A DNA stretch of 64,000 nucleotides from Corylus avellana (taxonomy: Eukaryota > Streptophyta > Magnoliopsida > Fagales > Betulaceae). Of the stretch, positions 32,271 to 44,000 are shown piece by piece (positions within the stretch are counted from its first letter, which is position 1; each line of letters opens with the position of its first letter). The notes under the pieces are model-generated. The model did no database searches. It was not told the DNA's origin and saw only the letters and a program-made list of their open reading frames with translations. The DNA lies in the NCBI RefSeq assembly GCF_901000735.1, contig NC_081543.1, positions 15,031,574 to 15,095,573 on the forward strand, given 5' to 3'. Both the position numbers and the translations under genes were made by a program.

Positions 32271-35200
32271 TTAATCAGACAAAGCTTCAGCAAGTACAAT
32301 ATCTTGGACACACAAAGGGTAGTCCTCTCTCAACAGTCTCTCCTCACAATTAGAAAGTGCCAACCTTGCAAGCCTATGAGCAACCTCATTAGCCGTACGT
32401 TTCACATGACAAGCTTTCCAGCTATGAACTTGCTGTAATAATATTTTTGCATCATTAATCAAATTTCCATATTTCCCCCACGTACATTCATCCTTACTCA
32501 AAGCTTGGACTACTTCTAGTGAGTCACCTTCTAAAACAACTTCATTAAAGCCCAATCTCACACAAAGCTCAGCCATTTTCCATGTTGCCAAAGCTTCAGC
32601 AGTGGAAGGATCCATTATGAATTGCCTTGTCGACACAAAGGTAGCCTGAATCTGACCATAGTGATCACGAGCAATAATTCCTACCCCCATCTTCTGCCCT
32701 TCTTTATCAATTGCAGCATCCCAATTGAATTTAACTACACCAAAAGGAGGTTTTTTCTAGCACTGTACTACCATTGGTATTGATTGATTCACCTGACATC
32801 TTCTCCCTTGGTCTGCTACCATGAATGCTTCCAATTGATCATGAGCCATTTGGAACACCTCTGATGGAGATTGAAAGACACCTTCAAACACCCATTTGTT
32901 CCTTCTTAGCCAAATAAGCCATGTTGTCACAGCAACCAACTGTAATTGGTCAACCTCCAATCTTTGTCACAACATGTCCAGAATATTGACAAAAGATTCA
33001 TCCAATAGGGAGCATTTATGAATGGACTTTAAGCACTCAAGCCATACATCACTTGCTGAAGAACAATTCCACAAAATATGCCCAGCCGTCTCACTAACCA
33101 GACCACAAATAGGACACAATGGATTGGAAATAATACCTTTCTTATAGAGATTGTGTTGAGTAGGTAGAATATCATTTGAAGCTTGCCATAAGAAAGTCTT
33201 CACTACTGGAGATCCCTTCATATTCCATACGTTCTTCCACTGCTGGGCGACAGATGTGGTATTTTTGTGACCAAAAATATCAATAATAAAATTACCACTC
33301 GCAATAGGACGAATCTTTGTAGGATACGGCTATAAAGAGGGTGTCGAACCTCAAGGACTGCAGGGGTTTTATTATCAAAATTTAAAAGATTAAAATTAAC
33401 TTAATTAAAAAGAGATTTGTTTTGATTTTCTTTAAAACTAGAGTGCATGAAAATAAAAGAGATTTAAAATAAGAGAGAGAGTGTAGGGTATTGACTTCAC
33501 CTCTATCCGCACAACAATGGCTAATTATAATTATTCCCAGAAATTCATTCTATACATGTTATAAATAAACAAGAAACTACCTTATTAAAGAATAAGCATA
33601 ATCTATCTTCGGTTGGTACGGATCGTCCACCTAACCACTAAGATGCGGTACGACCCGTCTTCCCTAGGTATAAATTATCAAATTCTTTAAAATGATACAT
33701 ACAATCAATGAATAAGTGTAACCCATCTTCGGTTGGCACGGATTGTCTACCTAAATTACACTAAACTAGGGTGTAGTACAATCCGTCTTCCCTAGGCATG
33801 GCCTATCAAATCCTATTGATCATATGTCAATTAAACCCATTGTATAACCATCATCCTCATAATCACAGAAAACAAGAATGATTTGATTTCAATAAAAATA
33901 AAATACTTTCTAAGACAAGAGAAGAATTTCACAAGTATTGATATTGAAATTTAAGAACAATTGCATTTAATATGAAGAACATAAATCAATTGTAGCAATC
34001 CTCATAGTTATACAATCAACATGCATAAATTAAAAATCTAGAAATTAAATACAATCAAACCATTGTGCTTGGATAGGGTTACATCAACACCCCACGAAGG
34101 GGTTTAGCCGCTCATGATCTCCTAAGCTCCACAGACTATTTTACTGAATTTTTGCTCTAGAAGCGGTGTGTTTTTTCTCAATGCTTAGAGGCCTATTTAT
34201 AGGGCTTAGGAGAGTCCTAGAAGCCCTAGGAATCCTATAAATTTCGGAGATTTAAGTCCAAGTCCAATTATGATAAAGAAAACCTAAGTCCAAGTCCAAA
34301 ATTGAATCCAATCCGATTTTGACTCCAATTTGAGAAATTCCGAATTAATCCCTTCCTTTATTTGATTAAACTTAACCACAACATATAAGTCCTCTGTTAT
34401 GATTGGCTACGCTTAATCATCTCAATGTGTGCTTTTAAGCCCAAAATCAATTGAATTAATTGCATCTTTATTTATAACCTGAAAACACAAAAACAAAACA
34501 AAATCAAGCAAATAACAATGCTAAGGAATTAACATATGCAAATTAAGGGGCTTGAATGTGCAACATTCGACGCTTATCAGCGACAAAACTAATATCCGAA
34601 TTGCTCCCTTTAATATTTTCACAACCTTCCGTTGCCAAGTGATAAGCACTCTTCACCGAAAAATCTCCATTTTGTGTTCCCACCCAAGCCAATTTATCAC
34701 ATAACCGCCCTGGACATATTGGAATACTGCAAATCACCATTGCCTCTTCTTTCAAGAAAATATCCCGAATGAGTGAAAAGTTCCACCATCTTGTATCCAC
34801 ATCTATGAGATCACTGACATGTGCTTCACGATCTAACATTCTCACCGGAGACTGGATTGCAAAAGTTGAAGGAACCGAAATCCAATGATCTTGCTAGATT
34901 TTAATAGAAGAACCATCATCCACTCGCCAAATCAACCCCCTTTTTAACAGCTTCTTTGCATTCCATATACTATGCCATGTAAAAGAAGGCTTGTTTCCCA
35001 ACCCAGATTCTAGGAAAGATACATCTGGATGATACTTCTCTTTAAGCACTCTAGCCACCAACGAATTAGGATTTTGGAGAAGCCTCCATCCTTGTTTCGC
35101 CAATAATGCCAAATTAAACTTCTCCAAATCCCTATACCCCAAACCACCCTTTTCCTTATTCCTTCCCAATCTTTCCCAACTCATCCAAGCTATGTGAGCT

Positions 35201-37691
35201 TCATTCCCTTTATGACCCCACCAAAATCTGGACATTATAGAATTTATATCCTTACACAAAGTTTTTGGAAGCTGAAAAACACTCATTGTGTAAGTAGGAA
35301 TAGCCTGAACAACTGCTTTCAGTAACACTTCCTTCCCGGCATGAGATAGAAACTTCTCTTTCCACCTATTGAGACGTTCCCAGATTCTGGCCTTAAGACC
35401 CCTAAAAGCCTCTACACGTAATCTGCCCACTAAAGAAGGGAGGCCAAGATACTTCTCATACCTTCTTGTGGAGCTAATGCCAGCTATAGAAAGAATATGG
35501 TCTTTTGCTTCACTTTGTGTGTTTTTGCTAAAAAATATGGAGGTTTTGTCCTTATTTAATTTCTAACCCAATGCTTGCTCATAAATATCAAGAACTCGTT
35601 GTATGTACACCCATTCAAGCATATTTGCCTTGCAGAAGAGCAAACTATCATCTGCAAAAAACAGATGATTTAGCCTTATTCCCCCCCGAGTGATAGGAAG
35701 ATCGGTGATTCTTCCGTCCCTTTCAGACTTTTGTAAGAGTGAAGTTAGACCTTCTGCACACAAAATAAAGAAATATGGGGATAAAGGATCCCATTGTCTT
35801 ATCCCCCTTGTTGGAATGATTTTTCCATAAGGCTTTCCATGAACCAAAACAGAATAAGACACCATTCTAACACACCTCATCATCATATAAATCCACCTTT
35901 CAGTAAAGCCCAATCTCCTCATTACAACCTCTAAAAACTCCCACTCAACTCTATCATATGCTTTGCTCATGTCGAGCTTTAGAGCCATAAACCCCTCCCT
36001 GCCCTTCATTCTCCCATCCATAGTATGCATGGCCTCAAACGCCACCAAAATATTATCAGTAATTAATCACCCTGGAATGAATGCACTTTGGGTAGGAGAG
36101 ATTATATGGGGTAAAACTTTCTTTAACCGATTACCAAGAACCTTCGATATGAGCTTATAGAGTACATTACATAAACTGATTGGTCTATAATCAGTTACTC
36201 TAGTGGGATTTTTTATCTTGGGAATAAGTGCAATATATGTATCATTGAGATCAACATCAAACAAATCATGGTTAAGGAAACCTAAAACCGTTTGACATAC
36301 CTCCTCTTTCATCGTGGCCCATGCACTCTGATAGAAACATGTTGAAAAACCATCCGATCCAAGCGATTTGAGTGGGTGCATTTGATTGAGGGCTGTCTCC
36401 ACCTCCACCATTGAGAAAACTCGCATCATATTATCATTCATCACCCCCGAGACTCTAGTTTCCAATCCAGCAAGACAAGCATCCACCCCAAAAACTTCTC
36501 CAGCCGTAAATAATTGCTGGAAATGAGATGCAAACGCCTTACCAATTTCATGTTGCTTTTTCCACTCTCTTCCTTCCACATCCTTAATTGTCGCAATCTT
36601 GTTGACTCACCTTCGATGATTGGCCCAAGCATGAAAGAATGGCGTATTCCGATCTCCTTGCCTGTACCAACTCTGCTTTGCTCGCTGCTTCCACCTCATA
36701 TCCTCATGTTCTAGGATAATTTCAATCTCGCTCTTCATTGGCGTTGCAACAACTCCAAACGGGCTGTTTTATCCTTGAGAGCACGTTCAGTATCACCAAA
36801 TTTTCTTCCACTCCATTGCCATAACTTCAGTTGGGATTGATTTAGTCGTTCCTGTGTTGAAGCAATCCCCCTATCACCATCAGTACATGTCCCCCAAGCC
36901 TCCTTAATAACAGCCATGCATTCCTCATCCGCTAACCAATTTGCTTCAAACTTGAAGTTCCTATGAAACCCAGTTCAGTTTGTGTTAACATCAAAAATTT
37001 GTACCATCAAAGGCTTATGATCAGACGTTCTGGCTGGTAACACACGAATCTCCCTGTTTTGAAACAGCCCACACCATGCCTGATTTGCAACTGAGCGATC
37101 TAAACGTTCTTTCATGAAAGTCTCGCCATGGTGTCCATTGCTCCATGTGAATTTAGAGCCCATGAACCCCAAATCACTTAAACCACAATATTCCAACACT
37201 GCTCTGAATTGCTCCATCTGTCCATCACGTCTTAATGCTCCACCAACTTTTTCACTCTGCTCCAATATTTCATTAAAGTCGCCAATACACATCCATGCTC
37301 CTGGACTGAAATTTTTAAGATGATGAAGTAACTCCCATGATTCAAACCTCTTTGTAGTTATAGGATGCCCATAAAAACATGTGAGTTTCTAGTGCATATC
37401 TCTTCCGGGAACCTGCACCACTGCATTTATATGTCTACGCGTAAAATTTTGGATTTCTAGACTCCTTGCTTCTTTCCACAATAATGCTAAGCCACCACTT
37501 CGTCCTATTGGATCCACAACGAACAACCCTTCAAAACCGAGCTTAACTCTTATGCGTTCCAAACTGTGCTATCTACTCTTAGTCTCCATAAGAAACATAA
37601 GAGTGGGTCTCTTTTCTTTCGCCATCTGACAAAGATCACGAACTGCCTCGGGGTTCCCTAGCCCCCGGCACTTCCATCTGATGAGTATCAT
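32271..37691 (-). pseudogene. LINE ORF2 (second LINE): endonuclease, RT, zf-RVT, RNase H, broken
   Basis: Starts MILIRWKCRGLGNPEAVRDL at 37691. Endonuclease blocks lie at 37292-36975 (CIGDFNEILEQSEKVGG, DLGFMGSKFTWSN, RTSDHKPLMV). The reverse transcriptase lies at about 36579-34894: HPLKSLGSDGFSTCFYQSAW, YRPISLCNVLYKLISKVLGN, KLDMSKAYDRVEW, FFADDSLLFCKAN near 35640, AIPTYTMSVFQLPK and FWWGHKGNE. The zf-RVT domain is at 33221-32967 (FLWQASNDILPTQHNLYKKG, HILWNC) and RNase H at 32690-32271 (GVGIIARD, LEGDSLEVV, ANEVAHRLARLAL). A stop after LMFLMETKSR, a stop near 36068 and other frame breaks make it inactive, but long open stretches suggest it is younger than the first LINE. Confidence 0.88.
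33252..34579 (-). mobile_element. Solo LTR (1.33 kb) inside the second LINE
   Basis: 5-bp target duplication GCGAC (33247-33251, 34580-34584); removing the element restores an in-frame SNSDISFVAQQWKNVW in the LINE. On the minus strand it begins TGATAAGCGTCGAATGTTGC, matching the start of the 20151-21542 LTR, and has the same TATA box region (CCTATAAATAGG at about 34191-34202 in LTR orientation). The terminal CA has mutated (ends ..ACATCT). The interior shows duplicated TCTTCGGTTGG/CGTCTTCCCTAGG words (33606-33800). Confidence 0.83.
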
Positions 37692-37764
37692 GGCTGTTGG
37701 CAAGTTCTAAAAAAAAATCATTATTCATTTTATAATAGAGTTTGCTTAATTTTTGATAAAAATT

Positions 37765-37802
<38 letters not shown>

Positions 37803-38064
37803 TTAAGCAATATAAACTATTAAAAAAGTAAAAAGGTTTCATAATTTACAGACAGATTTGGAAATTTCCCAAGACAGGGGACATGACAAAAGCAGAGTAA
37901 TCGAGCCTAGCAGGCACTAAAAACCCCACCTGAAAAGAAAAAGGAAAAACCCTAGCGTAGGGTTTTTCAGAACGTTGCGTTTGAATTGAGCTTCTAACCG
38001 TTGTTTCTCAGCCTCTCTGCAACCTCCGGAAACACCCAGAAAGAGAAAGACAGTACTTTTGGAT
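37692..38064 (+). promoter_or_regulatory. Proximal promoter/5' leader region of the TARBP1-like gene
   Basis: Lies between the 5' end of the second LINE and the start codon at 38065. It contains a long poly(T) tract (about 37768-37797), an inverted telo-box (37944-37968, entered separately) and pyrimidine-rich leader-like sequence (38000-38040). No TATA box was confidently seen. The transcription start is unknown; the LINE may have replaced more distal promoter sequence. Confidence 0.45.
37944..37968. promoter_or_regulatory. Perfect palindromic telo-box pair
   Basis: GAAAAACCCTA, a 3-bp spacer GCG, then TAGGGTTTTTC: two telo-boxes (AAACCCTA) as a perfect 11-bp inverted repeat about 100 bp before the start codon. 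Telo-boxes are common in promoters of plant translation and ribosome-biogenesis genes, where they act with other elements. This fits a tRNA-modification gene. Confidence 0.6.
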
Positions 38065-41000
38065 ATGTCTGCAATAAAGAGCGAGTCCATGGACTCTCTC
38101 ATGGCTTCACTGTCAACGGGCTTTGGGAAATTGCCTCCGGCGGCTATTCCAGCAATGTTGGATTGCATATTGGCTTCCACTGGCTTATCTCCACCGTCCC
38201 TCTTCGCCTCCCTTCTCGATGCTTTCCCTACTCTCATTAAGGTACCACCAGTTTCATGAAACACCCAGTTTGTAAAACCTTTAATTCTGCGACTGGTTGC
38301 TGAGAAAAATGCAAGAAAAACAAAGATAAGCTTTCACATTTTCCAAGGGAAGTGGTTTGAGAACAGAGTAATGGTAAAATGTTGTACAAAGTGAATAAAA
38401 GAAAAGACTTTGAAGCTTAATGGGATGGTGGATTTGCTTTGAATTACTAGGTGGATGTGTTGCCACTTGGGTGTTTGTATATCATTTCTCATTTTGTTTT
38501 CAAACTATAGTTTTATGTGAATCTTTCCATTATTAGGAAATTTGGAATGATATTTAGCATGTGAAGCAAAATTTAAAATTTCTTCTTTTTTCTGCACTAC
38601 TTCTCAAAAATTAAATAAGTGTGATTGAATTTGAGTTGATGTTTAGTTGGGTTTGGCTCTTTTGGATAGGATATTATCAAGGAGGATCAGAAGTTGGGGT
38701 CTGACGGGTGTAACTATCTTACATCGTTGGTGGTTGCACTTTGTCACCTTCTAAAGAAATTTGGTGAGTTATCATGTGCGGTCCAATGTTGGAAATGAGT
38801 TTTCTCTTCTAGTTGAAATTGTAAGAACATTACCTTGTACTTTCCTTGAATCGCTGCAAACCTTGTTAGGTTCCCTTTATTATTTTAAATCAAATACTTT
38901 TTACGTTGAATTGTTTATGTTCTGTTTGGTTGCATGAACGTTTCAGGGAAAGAATGTTTTCATTTGTCTACTTTCTTCCTGTGTCTTTTTATTTTTTATT
39001 TTTTATCAGGTAAATGTTTATCAGGTAAATGTGTCTTGTCATGTACTTTTGAGCTGTGTAACCTCGTGTGTTTTTGGTTTTCAACCAAGTAAAATGTGTG
39101 GGCCTGTACATACTATACATTTGAACAACTGGTCTTTCGCTCAAATGACATCTCCTTCTTCCATAAGTAGAAGTTGGACGGTTCAATCATACGGGTGCGT
39201 GAGTTATGGTATCCACAAGAAAAAAAGAGAAAAATATATAGACACACACACACTATCTCTCACACATATATATATTTGAAACTCGAGTAAATTTCTCTTG
39301 CAGGGGCCAATAATATTGCTTTGCAATCATTTATGTCGAGAAGCTTTATTCCTTTGTTGAAGATAGTCCATGCCTCTGACCGTGAAGTGCTTAACCAGGT
39401 AGAATGTTTAAAGAGGGTGCAGTCATGTTTATTGCATTCTTTGATTTTTCACCTGCATCTAACTGTTCTTTGATGCTATTATTCCCGGCCTTGTGTGATT
39501 TTAAATTTAGATTGCCGAATCGTTCATTGATGTTGTGATTGGGACTGATTCCTGGGCTGTTGTGGAGGAAACCTTGGTGCAGTTTTTTCTGAGATATGTT
39601 GATCTTTCTACGGGTATGCTTCAAAGCAAAGGATCGGATGTCTTTGAGTCCTCGGTTTTCCAGGGTTTAAATGACCTGACAAATGATGTGGGAGTGGTAA
39701 AAGAACACATGATGTCTCCATCTGGACCCTTTCCATTACCAATATCATGTCATATTGTAACCTTAATGCTGGATGCTGCCCTTCGAAGCCTGCAAGCAGC
39801 CCCAATCTCAGAGTTTCTGGTGGCACATGGGTCTTATGCAGAAAAGTTTGCTGCCAATTTGATTTGGGATCTTTGTAATGTGACTGAAGGACTGCTTGTA
39901 CAAAGTGTGGAACATCGGTCCTGTGCGATTGGCTTTTTTCTCCCAATTATTTTCAAAGCATTTGTTTCCTACCAGTATGTTGAAATCTCAATTCATGGGC
40001 AGACATGTAAACTTTCCAGGTAAAAAGCCTTCAACTTTTTGCTAGTATGTGAGTCTTACGTCTTGTTTACCTGATTTCATATCGTTCTATCTTGTGGCTT
40101 TATCGTTCTGTACTGAATGTATTTGATTGGCTCACAGGAAGTGTTTCCTAAAGAAAATTTGGAAGTGCTGCAGAAAACTCTTTTCACTTGGACCTTTAGA
40201 GAGAAGAGATGCCTATAATACACTCTCTCTGTATTTGTCTTTTTTCCCCTGTACAGAAGAATATGAAGATGTTGACACAAGTGGAAGTGTGGAAGCATTC
40301 GACATAAGAGCTGAAAAAGAATTTTGGGATGAAATTAGAAGAGGATTGGTACCTGAGCTTTATTGTTCTACCATTTTTTGTTAGACCACTCGGGTTTGCT
40401 TGTAAATTTAACTGATTTTTTATTCGTTTCTTTGATGGGGTTGGTCAGGTTGATAAGGAGGGCTTAGTGAGGAAGCAGTCGTTACAAATATTGAAGAATG
40501 TACTACACTTAAATGGAGGGAGCCAACCCTCTTCTGGTGATTCAGAGCTGAAATTGCATGAAAGAGGACAAATCCCTCATGGTATGACTAAGAGGGAATT
40601 GTGGGCTGATAAGGAAGCGAAGTCAATGGGTGTAGGGAAAATCTGCAACACAGCCGATCTATATTCAAACAGCCAGCAGCAGTGGGAGGCATTTATACTT
40701 CTATATGAGATGCTCGAAGAGTATGGTACTCACTTGGTTGAAGCAGCGTGGAATCACCAGGTGTGGGATCTTGTTTATTTTGTTCTTGGTGTAACTAATG
40801 AACCTTTCCTGAATTTGCAATTGAGATAAGTCATTTTTTTCTAAGTCTATATGATATTGCCATATGAGGATTGTGTTGCTTTTGAAAAGAGGTAGGTTTA
40901 TTTATTTATTTTTTTAATTTTAAATTTATTTATTTATTTTTTTAATTTTTTATTAATATATATATTTTTTATTTTATTTTATGTGTTTACCATCATGTTA

Positions 41001-44000
41001 TTAGGATTTTGAATTAGCCAACTGTTTCTGTCCGACACTGACCTGAAATGGCCAGTTTCTCCCTTAATGAATGTCACATTTGCCCTTAAAAGAGTGAGAA
41101 TCTTAAAATAAATGAATGGCACATTAGCCCTTAAAAGAATGAGAATCTTAAAACTCAATAAAAGAACGGGAAAAAGCACAGAAAGAAACCTCAAGTAAAG
41201 TGAAAGAGCCCGTATCAAACACTAATAAATTTCATGTTGTGTTTCCTCTACCCGCTCTAAAGATCATGTGTTCCTTTCCTCTGAAGGGATTTATATGAAA
41301 GAGGAATTTCCACATCATTCTTCATTAAATTAATTGCGGCAAGCTGATGAAATTTCATATTCTGCTTTTTCTCTAAGCTAAGTGCAGACTGGTGGTGTAA
41401 ATGATACTCATCTTCTCAAGTTCCTTCAATTCTTAGTTTCCTTGGTTATTCATGTGGCTAGATCTAAATTTACTTTGTCCAAGCCTTGTGGACAAGGAAG
41501 CCTTGTGCTGTTGGCATAATTTTGTCTTCTAATTGATGAAATCGCTTTCTAATTATGAATGGTTAAAGATTAGGATATTCTTTCATATAAACTCATTATC
41601 TTGAAGACTATCAAGAATAGGCTGTGAAAATATTAGTATGTATAGGTTATGCAAACTATCTCAGTGATAGATCAGTTTTAGCCAAAAGCGTTCCATGGAT
41701 GGATTTTCTTTTATTTGACTGTCTATGATAGAATTTCTCTTGGAGGAAATTAAGTAATACTACTAAAAAATGAAGGTTGAGATGGTTCCCTTTTCTTTTG
41801 TTAGTTGAAGCAACCATGAGAGAAGCTACATTGTCTTCTCTCTTTGGAGCACATCTCTAATGTTTAGTTTTTGAAATCTCTTTAGGAGGCCTTCACCGTG
41901 GCAGGCTTGTTGGATGATTCCTTTTTGTAGAGGGAAAGATTGGATGGTGCCATGGAATTAATGATTTTGAAAATCGAATTACAAGAAAATTGTAGTGAAG
42001 TGATCAATATCATAGCTGCTTTTGTTTCTCTTTTGGTGATTAGTTATCATTATTTTCTTGTTCATTTATCTCCTACTAGTTAGGTGTTTTCTTTTGTATA
42101 TTTCCTGTGTATCAAGGGGCGCCTTACGCTTTTAATGATATTTCGATTACTAATATAAAAAAAATCTTTGGGTTCATTTCGGAATAATTGAAGCCTTATA
42201 TTGGAGGAACAGAAGAGGACCTAGAGAATTCAATTATTGTTGTTTATTGGACAGAGCAAAGGCCAAATATAGGATTTTGACAAAGGTCTTACTAAAACTT
42301 GATGATGGATGTAACAACAATGCTACCCAACAAAGGAACCAAAAGGGGATGCCTGGCCAATTTTTAAAGAAAGCATTGAGTGCTTGATGTATTGCAACTT
42401 GGCTTCGATATCAACGGATGTAGCATGACGTAGTGAGAAGTAGAATCTACGAACATAAGACTTCACAAATCTTCTATAAATCCTAGAAAATTCTAAGAAT
42501 TATAGGGAATAGGGGAAAAACTCTCCCAGGAGTGTTTCTTATTGATAAAACTGAAGAATAACACCAACTATCAAAACTGGTCGGCCAACCACCCGGATTA
42601 TGCTTAAATATGTTTAGTGTTTCAACCTTGAAATCAAAATTACAAAAATAACCTTTATTTAAAACTGTTGTAAACTCGCTCGAGCAAAGTTTTTGTCCTG
42701 CGAGTCACAATCTCGCTTGAGCGAACTTCCTGAACCAGATTTTTTGGACTGTTGACATCCCATTTTGACCTAGTAACATTGGAATTGGAAAGTTCTCGTG
42801 AAATATAAAATTGTAGCCATTTGAATAAGTTTTCCAACACCACCAAACTCGCCTTTATCTGATATTCGAATAAAAATATGTGGCAGTTCTACTCCAAGTA
42901 GTTCGCTTGGTTTCATAATTATCAATTTGCTGGTCTGCACGAAGCCACGTGTAATCCGATTTGCATCAGTGATGGATGTTACTGATGATGTCCCAAGTCC
43001 AATTTATGTGAGGCCACACCTTGTCAATGATCTTAAAATGCCAAACAATGCTCGGTAAGCGTAGGAAGGTGAAACAAAAAGATAATGTGCATCAGAAAAC
43101 AAGAAATCTGCAAATAGAAGCTGGTGCTCCTTGCTGATGAAAAAACTTGTCACGGTTAAGGAACTGACTTAGTCATAAATATAAAAAGTTCCTTCCATGA
43201 CTCCTACCAAATGTGCTCCATCATTGGCTGATGGAATGAATGATTCTTATGTTTTATGTAGGATATATCTTACTTTGTCTTTGTAGTGTAGGATATCATT
43301 GAAGGCTTCATATTGTGCTGTGCAAATTTTGATACATCCTCAAATTTTCAGCCCATCTACTATAAATTCTACTAAAAACTACTTGTTTCGTGCAGGTATC
43401 ATTGTTGCTTCAATTCTCTATGTCACATGTTAATCTGGCAAGCTCTGTCAATGGAGTTCATCAAAGCCAGATCGAAGCTTCGGGTGAGGTCTTTAATTGG
43501 CTATCAATTCTTTGGGAACGGGGCTTTTGTCACGATAATCCTCTTGGTACTGGTGACTTACTACTATAACCATGTATTATTAGTTGCTTTCATAGGATAT
43601 TGTGGCATAATTCATTTTTCTCCTGTTTTATTTTATGTGCAATGCAGTTAGATGCTTGATTATGCAGTCATTTCTGGGAATTGAGTGGAAACACTATGGA
43701 AACTGTGCAAAATCCGTGCCTGAAACTTTTGTTCTTGGTCCATTCATGCAAGGGTTGAATGATCCGGTGCACCACAAAGATTTTGGTTTGTTCTCAACTT
43801 GATTGGTCCTCTACACTTCACTCTTCAAGCATATTTGATACTGTTATATTGTATTATAGGCAATTAATTTTAATAGTTTTAGAAAGCTGATAAAGAAATT
43901 GGTTTGTGGTAGAAGATTGGACTAATTTATTTAATTTGTTTTTCATATACACCGTACTGCTGTGAGCATGGCATAACACTGTTCATTGGCAACATGGCTA

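Larger units (their letters stand above)
32240..37691 (-). mobile_element. 5'-truncated L1-type LINE, minus strand
   Basis: The 3' tail is at the left (poly T at 32240-32250 on the plus strand); ORF2 runs leftward from 37691. ORF1 is absent, so the copy is 5'-truncated just upstream of ORF2 or has lost that part. It contains a solo LTR at 33252-34579. It ends about 370 bp upstream of the start codon of the TARBP1-like gene, in divergent orientation. No convincing target duplication was found. Confidence 0.85.

Noticed and set aside
37917..38264. 115-codon minus-strand ORF across the methyltransferase start
   Set aside because: It is the shadow of exon 1 and the leader; no recognisable protein.
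39608..39946. 112-codon minus-strand ORF
   Set aside because: It lies antisense to exon 4 of the TARBP1-like gene, whose frame and splice sites are well supported.
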